A DNA stretch of 18,826 bases from Gammaproteobacteria bacterium RIFCSPHIGHO2_02_FULL_42_13. Lineage in GTDB: Bacteria > Pseudomonadota > Gammaproteobacteria > UBA12402. Location of the stretch: NCBI GenBank assembly GCA_001801405.1, contig MGXQ01000049.1:1-18826 (forward strand). Reading direction: 5' to 3'. The position numbers and the translations under genes were made by a program. The notes under the pieces are model-generated. The model ran no database searches. It was not told where the DNA came from and saw only the letters and a program-made list of their open reading frames with translations. Below are positions 14,903 through 18,826 of this stretch, piece after piece. Numbering within the stretch: position 1 is the stretch's first letter; every line of letters starts with the position of its first letter.

Positions 14903-15985
14903 TTGAAATTCAAACTACTTAAACAATCCGGTTTCGCCCGTCGTGGTCGATTAATTTTCGATCGTGGTGTCGTTGAAACGCCGGCGTTTATGCCGGTCGG
15001 CACTTACGGCACTATTAAAGCGATGACGCCAGAAGAAGTCACAAAAACCGGCGCACAAATTCTTTTGGGTAACACATTTCATTTAATGTTGCGTCCCGGC
15101 ACCGACATTATTAAACAACATGGCGATCTGCATGATTTTATGAATTGGCATGGACCGATTTTAACGGATTCTGGCGGTTTCCAAGTGTTTAGTTTAGCTG
15201 ATATTCGCAAAATCACCGAAGAGGGTGTGACGTTTCGTTCGCCCAAAGATGGCGCGCTTGTTTTTTTAACGCCTGAAAAATCCATACAAGTGCAGCGCGA
15301 TTTAGGTTCAGATATTGTAATGGTGTTTGATGAATGCTCGCCGTATCCAATTACACATGAAAAAGCGGCCGAATCAATGCGCATGTCATTGCGTTGGGCG
15401 AAGCGCAGCAAGATTGAGCACGGTGATAGTTCGTCGGCATTGTTTGGCATTGTGCAAGGGAGCATGTACGAAGATCTGCGCACCGAATCATTAAACGGAT
15501 TAATGGATATTGGTTTTGACGGCTTGGCGTTGGGTGGCTTAGCGATTGGTGAACCGAAAGAAGAAATGATTCGCGTACTAGATTTTATGGCGCCAAAAAT
15601 GCCAAAAGATAAGCCGCATTATTTAATGGGAGTGGGTACGCCGCGTGATTTAATCGATGGGGTTTTGCGCGGTATTGATATGTTTGATTGCGTGATGCCG
15701 ACGCGCCATGCGCGCAATGGACATTTATTTACGTCCGAGGGCGTGGTGAAATTACGCAACGCGCAATATGCAAATGATACCCGTCCACTTGATCCGAATT
15801 GTGATTGTTATACGTGTCAACATTATTCACGCGCGTATTTACATCATTTGGATCGGTGCAAAGAGATTTTGGGATCACGCCTCAATACTATTCATAATTT
15901 GCATTATTATCAAATGCTGATGCAAAATATTCGCACAGCCATTGAGACGGATGAACTCGAAAAATTAGCGGAAACTATTGCATGA
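14903..15985 (+). CDS. tgt: tRNA-guanine transglycosylase Tgt
   Basis: Exchanges guanine at position 34 of GUN-anticodon tRNAs (Asp, Asn, His, Tyr) for preQ1, the step before QueA. Of 360 residues, the substrate-binding Asp is in ILTDSGGFQVF (D89), the nucleophile Asp in GIDMFDCVMPTRHARNG (D262), and the zinc site is CDCYTC plus His (C300, C302, C305, H331). The start is TTG at 14903, with GAGGT six bases upstream, and gives a protein beginning MKFKLLKQSGFARRGRLIFDRG, in register with E. coli Tgt. The C-terminal tail is about 15 residues shorter than in E. coli, which should not matter because all catalytic parts are present. It lies between queA and yajC in the common queA-tgt-yajC-secD-secF order. 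Confidence 0.97.
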   Translation: MKFKLLKQSGFARRGRLIFDRGVVETPAFMPVGTYGTIKAMTPEEVTKTGAQILLGNTFHLMLRPGTDIIKQHGDLHDFMNWHGPILTDSGGFQVFSLADIRKITEEGVTFRSPKDGALVFLTPEKSIQVQRDLGSDIVMVFDECSPYPITHEKAAESMRMSLRWAKRSKIEHGDSSSALFGIVQGSMYEDLRTESLNGLMDIGFDGLALGGLAIGEPKEEMIRVLDFMAPKMPKDKPHYLMGVGTPRDLIDGVLRGIDMFDCVMPTRHARNGHLFTSEGVVKLRNAQYANDTRPLDPNCDCYTCQHYSRAYLHHLDRCKEILGSRLNTIHNLHYYQMLMQNIRTAIETDELEKLAETIA

Positions 15986-16013
15986 AAAAGATGAATAACT
16001 CATCAAAGTCCGT

Positions 16014-16019
16014 TATAAT
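16014..16019 (+). promoter_or_regulatory. Possible yajC-secDF promoter (-10 box)
   Basis: A perfect TATAAT 78 bases before the yajC start, in the 111-base gap after tgt. The best -35 at the right distance, ATGAAT (15991-15996, spacer 17), is weak. The gap contains no terminator, so read-through from tgt is also likely. Confidence 0.4.
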
Positions 16020-16096
16020 CCCGCACGTTTTATGTGAAATGCTTAGGATTTTTCCTATAATTTTCTTTATTTATTTTATATAACGGGATGATTTAT

Positions 16097-16432
16097 ATGA
16101 ATTTTTTAATTTCTACTGCCTATGCGGCTGCACCTGCGGCAGCGGGTCCACAACAAGGGTCGGCGTTTGGTTCCATCATGTTATTGGTTGTTTTGGTGGC
16201 CTTTTTATTCTTTATGTGGCATCCGCAAAACAAGCGTATGAAACAATTAAAGCAAATGCTTGCGGGCTTGAAAGCAGGCGATGAAATTATGACCAGCGGC
16301 GGCGTGGCCGGAAAAATTACCAGCATCGATGATAATTTTATGAAAGTGATGATCGCCAAAGATGTTGAAGTGCAACTACAGAAAAATTCAATTTCTGCTG
16401 TGTTGCCAAAAGGAACGTTAAAATCGTTATGA
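16097..16432 (+). CDS. yajC: Sec translocase accessory subunit YajC
   Basis: A single-span inner-membrane protein that associates with SecD-SecF and the SecYEG translocon. The 111 residues (E. coli 110) show a short N-terminus (MNFLISTAYAAAPAAAG), one transmembrane helix (about 25-43, IMLLVVLVAFLFFMW), the basic HPQNKRMKQLKQML stretch, and a cytosolic domain with GDEIMTSGGVAGKI and the typical ending AVLPKGTLKSL. The ATG at 16097 is chosen over the in-frame ATG at 16088, because GGGATG then sits six bases upstream as ribosome-binding site and the start matches E. coli YajC. Its TGA overlaps the secD ATG (16429-16432). Confidence 0.95.
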   Translation: MNFLISTAYAAAPAAAGPQQGSAFGSIMLLVVLVAFLFFMWHPQNKRMKQLKQMLAGLKAGDEIMTSGGVAGKITSIDDNFMKVMIAKDVEVQLQKNSISAVLPKGTLKSL

Positions 16433-18300
16433 ATAAATTTCCGATATGGAAAAACATTACGCTCGTTGTCATTTTTGTTATTGCAATCATTTATGCATTG
16501 CCCAATGTGTTTGGTCAAAATCCTGCAATTCAAATATCGAGTTCAACACCAGGGTTGGCGTTAACGAATAGTGATGTGGATAAAGTAAGATCGTTATTAA
16601 CCACCTCAACCGTTCCGTACAATTCTATTGAAATCGCCAATAAAAATATTTTAGTTCGCTTTAGCGATGCTGATACACAGCTGCATGCGAAAGCACTGCT
16701 CAGTGCGCTTGGGAATAATTACATTATTGCGTTAAATCTTGAATCGGCGACACCGGCGTGGTTATTGGCAATTGGTGCAAATCCGATGAAATTAGGATTG
16801 GACTTGCAGGGCGGCGTAAATTTCTTATTGCAAGTCGATGTGGATTCCGTTGTACAAACGCGGGAAAAAGGTTACGTGCGTGATATTGGCGAGGCTTTGC
16901 GATTGGCTAAAGCGCGTTACACAAATATTTCGACATTGCATGATGGTGGCATTAGCGTGCAGTTTAATAGTTCAACCGATATGGATCAGGGCTCAAACAT
17001 ATTAGGTCAGCAGTTTGCTGATTTTACGTGGGTGACTAATTCACATGGCGGTGTTTACCAAATGACGGGCACGATGTCGGCGGCGGCACTACAGAAGATT
17101 AAGCAATATACGATTGAACAAACGATGATGACGTTGCGTCGTCGAGTGAATGAATTGGGTGTCAGCGAAGCGGTCGTGCAGCAAGAGGGGCAAGATCGTG
17201 TATCGGTCGATTTGCCGGGTGTGCAAGATGCGGCACAAGCAAAAGATATTTTAGGGAAAACCGCAACATTAGAATTTCACATGGTAGATATGGATCACGA
17301 CGCGGCAAATGCCGTTGGCGGAATCGTGCCAGCGGGCGATACATTATATATGTCAGAAGGGCGGCCGGTGTTGTTAAAAAATCGCATTGTGTTAAGCGGC
17401 GATTCGATTACGAACGCAGCATCCACTTATGATAGTTCAACCGGTCAGCCGATTGTATCTATTCGATTGGGGGGCGGAGGCGAATCGTTGTTTGAAGAAA
17501 TCACCTCTGAAAATATCGGCAAATCCATGGCAACGGTTTATACGGAAACCAAATCAACGCAGACAACGATAAAGGGCGAAAATAAAATTACCTATAAAAA
17601 AGAAAGTCGTGTTATCAACATAGCGACGATTCAATCTGCGTTAGGCACGAATTTCCAAATCAGCGGTTTGTCCAGTCCCGCCGAAGCAAAAAATTTAGCG
17701 TTGTTATTAAAAGCAGGATCATTGCCGGCGAATATGGCTATTATTCAGGAGCGTACGGTTGGTCCAAGTATGGGTAAACGCAATATTCATTTGGGTATGC
17801 TATCGATCGAAGTGGGCTTTATTTTTATTGTTATTTTCATGATATTCTATTATGAATTGTTTGGGTTGTCCGCCGATATTGGTTTGTTTGTTAACTTAGT
17901 GTTTTTGATAGCGTTGTTATCGTTATTGGGCGGTACGTTAACGTTTCCGGGTATTGCGGGTATCGTGTTAACCGTGGGTATGGCGGTTGATTATAACGTT
18001 TTAATTTATGAGCGTATTCGTGAAGAGTTGCGCAATGGTATGTCGCCGCATGCGGCGATTCAAGCGGGTTATGATCGCGCGTTTACGACAATTTTAGATG
18101 CAAACTTGGTGTCATTAATTGTTGCCTTAATTTTATTTGCTTTAGGCTCTGGCCCGGTAAAAGGGTTTGCGATTACGTTGACGGTTGGCTTATTCACTTC
18201 AATTATATCATCTGTCACGTATACCCGGATGTTTATCAATTGGATGTATGGTGGTCGGCATGTTAAACGATTGCGCATTGGCAAAGTAAGGGAAAAATAA
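16429..18300 (+). CDS. secD: Protein-export membrane protein SecD
   Basis: The larger subunit of the SecDF motor, an RND-family membrane protein that uses the proton gradient to help pull exported proteins through SecYEG on the periplasmic side. The 623 residues (E. coli 615) show a first transmembrane helix (about 9-28), the large periplasmic region with GLDLQGGVNFLLQVD (about 121-135), VDLPGVQD and a P1-type head, and five C-terminal helices containing GLFVNLVFLIALLSLLGG and the RND signature GMAVDYNVLIYERIREELRNG, with the membrane Asp. Translation is coupled to yajC through the ATGA overlap. SecF begins two bases after the stop. Confidence 0.97.
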   Translation: MNKFPIWKNITLVVIFVIAIIYALPNVFGQNPAIQISSSTPGLALTNSDVDKVRSLLTTSTVPYNSIEIANKNILVRFSDADTQLHAKALLSALGNNYIIALNLESATPAWLLAIGANPMKLGLDLQGGVNFLLQVDVDSVVQTREKGYVRDIGEALRLAKARYTNISTLHDGGISVQFNSSTDMDQGSNILGQQFADFTWVTNSHGGVYQMTGTMSAAALQKIKQYTIEQTMMTLRRRVNELGVSEAVVQQEGQDRVSVDLPGVQDAAQAKDILGKTATLEFHMVDMDHDAANAVGGIVPAGDTLYMSEGRPVLLKNRIVLSGDSITNAASTYDSSTGQPIVSIRLGGGGESLFEEITSENIGKSMATVYTETKSTQTTIKGENKITYKKESRVINIATIQSALGTNFQISGLSSPAEAKNLALLLKAGSLPANMAIIQERTVGPSMGKRNIHLGMLSIEVGFIFIVIFMIFYYELFGLSADIGLFVNLVFLIALLSLLGGTLTFPGIAGIVLTVGMAVDYNVLIYERIREELRNGMSPHAAIQAGYDRAFTTILDANLVSLIVALILFALGSGPVKGFAITLTVGLFTSIISSVTYTRMFINWMYGGRHVKRLRIGKVREK

Positions 18301-18302
18301 GC

Positions 18303-18826
18303 GTGGAATTTTTTAAACCAAATACAAAGATTGATTTTTTAGGCGTTCGAAAATGGGCAGCGATGTTTTCGATTGTTGTGCTGTTGGTATCGTTTATATC
18401 GTTTTTCTATCATGGCTTAAATTTAGGATTGGATTTTACCGGCGGTACGCAGATTGAGTTGTCTTTTAAACAGCCAGTGAATATTAATCAAGTGCGTGAT
18501 GAGTTGCAGCAGGCGAAATTTATCGATTATCAGGTGCAAAACTTTGGAGATTCACGTGATATTGTTTTGACGTTGGGTATTGATAATAGTGCACGTGTTA
18601 AAACGGACGATCCTAAAAAAGTGCAAGATATTTTAGTGGCGTCGGTGTTAAACGTTATTCCGAATGCAACATTAAATAGCGCAAGTTTTGTAGGCGGGAA
18701 GGTGAGTAGTGAATTGGCGTACAAAGGAACGTTGGCAGTGGTTATCGCATTATTAGCGACGATGATTTACATCGCGTTTCGTTTTGAATGGCGATTGGCG
18801 GTGGGTGCGGCAGTTGCATTGATTCA
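18303..18826 (+). CDS. secF: Protein-export membrane protein SecF, 5' part
   Basis: The first 174 codons of secF, cut by the window edge. Start GTG at 18303, two bases after secD, with AGGGA about ten bases upstream (inside secD). The reading begins MEFFKPNTKIDFLGVRKWA and continues into a transmembrane helix (about 19-38), the SecF motif GLNLGLDFTGGTQIELSF, a small periplasmic domain, VGGKVSSELAYKGTLAV and the second helix ending in RFEWRLAVGAAVAL. This is normal SecF up to the edge. It completes the yajC-secD-secF operon and forms the heterodimer with SecD. Confidence 0.95.
   Translation, partial: MEFFKPNTKIDFLGVRKWAAMFSIVVLLVSFISFFYHGLNLGLDFTGGTQIELSFKQPVNINQVRDELQQAKFIDYQVQNFGDSRDIVLTLGIDNSARVKTDDPKKVQDILVASVLNVIPNATLNSASFVGGKVSSELAYKGTLAVVIALLATMIYIAFRFEWRLAVGAAVALI

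Overview
The window reads as chromosomal DNA of an AT-rich gammaproteobacterium. QueA, Tgt, YajC, SecD, RlmI and the SUF proteins align by eye, almost from end to end, with the E. coli proteins as I remember them. The SUF set with a SufU-type scaffold, the HAD acid phosphatase and the membrane-anchored penicillin-acylase family protein fit best with a Legionellales/Coxiella-like host; this placement is inferred and was not tested by any search. There are no insertion sequences, integrases, phage genes or CRISPR arrays.

Layout. 1-201: the 3' end of an RRM/RGG RNA-binding protein and a two-way terminator. 216-2664 (minus): korA-korB, a two-gene 2-oxoacid:ferredoxin oxidoreductase. 2665-2761: a short divergent promoter region whose two predicted -10 boxes lie on top of each other. 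2762-7946 (plus): a tightly packed sufB-sufC-sufD-sufS-sufU operon for Fe-S cluster assembly. 7947-8229: a non-coding stretch with four successive hairpins. 8230-8883: an exported HAD acid phosphatase, converging with a small hydrophobic ORF (8871-9095, minus) that overlaps the end of a penicillin-acylase-family Ntn hydrolase (9046-11451, minus). 11529-13710 (minus): tRNA-Arg(CCU), rlmI, tRNA-Gln(CUG), tRNA-Leu(CAA) and a tapT-like DTW gene. 13839-18826 (plus): queA, tgt, yajC, secD and the start of secF, the widespread queuosine/Sec-accessory order.

How the parts relate. KorAB carries an Fe-S cluster and sits head-to-head with the machinery that builds such clusters, through a promoter region small enough for joint control. 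The right half is rich in RNA-modification genes (rlmI, tapT, queA, tgt) placed among tRNA genes. Several starts are not ATG (sufB TTG, tgt TTG, rlmI GTG, secF GTG). I found no convincing new multi-gene system. The least explained parts are the hairpin cluster at 8067-8207, the small ORF with a strong ribosome-binding site at 8871-9095, and the anaerobe-type KorAB.
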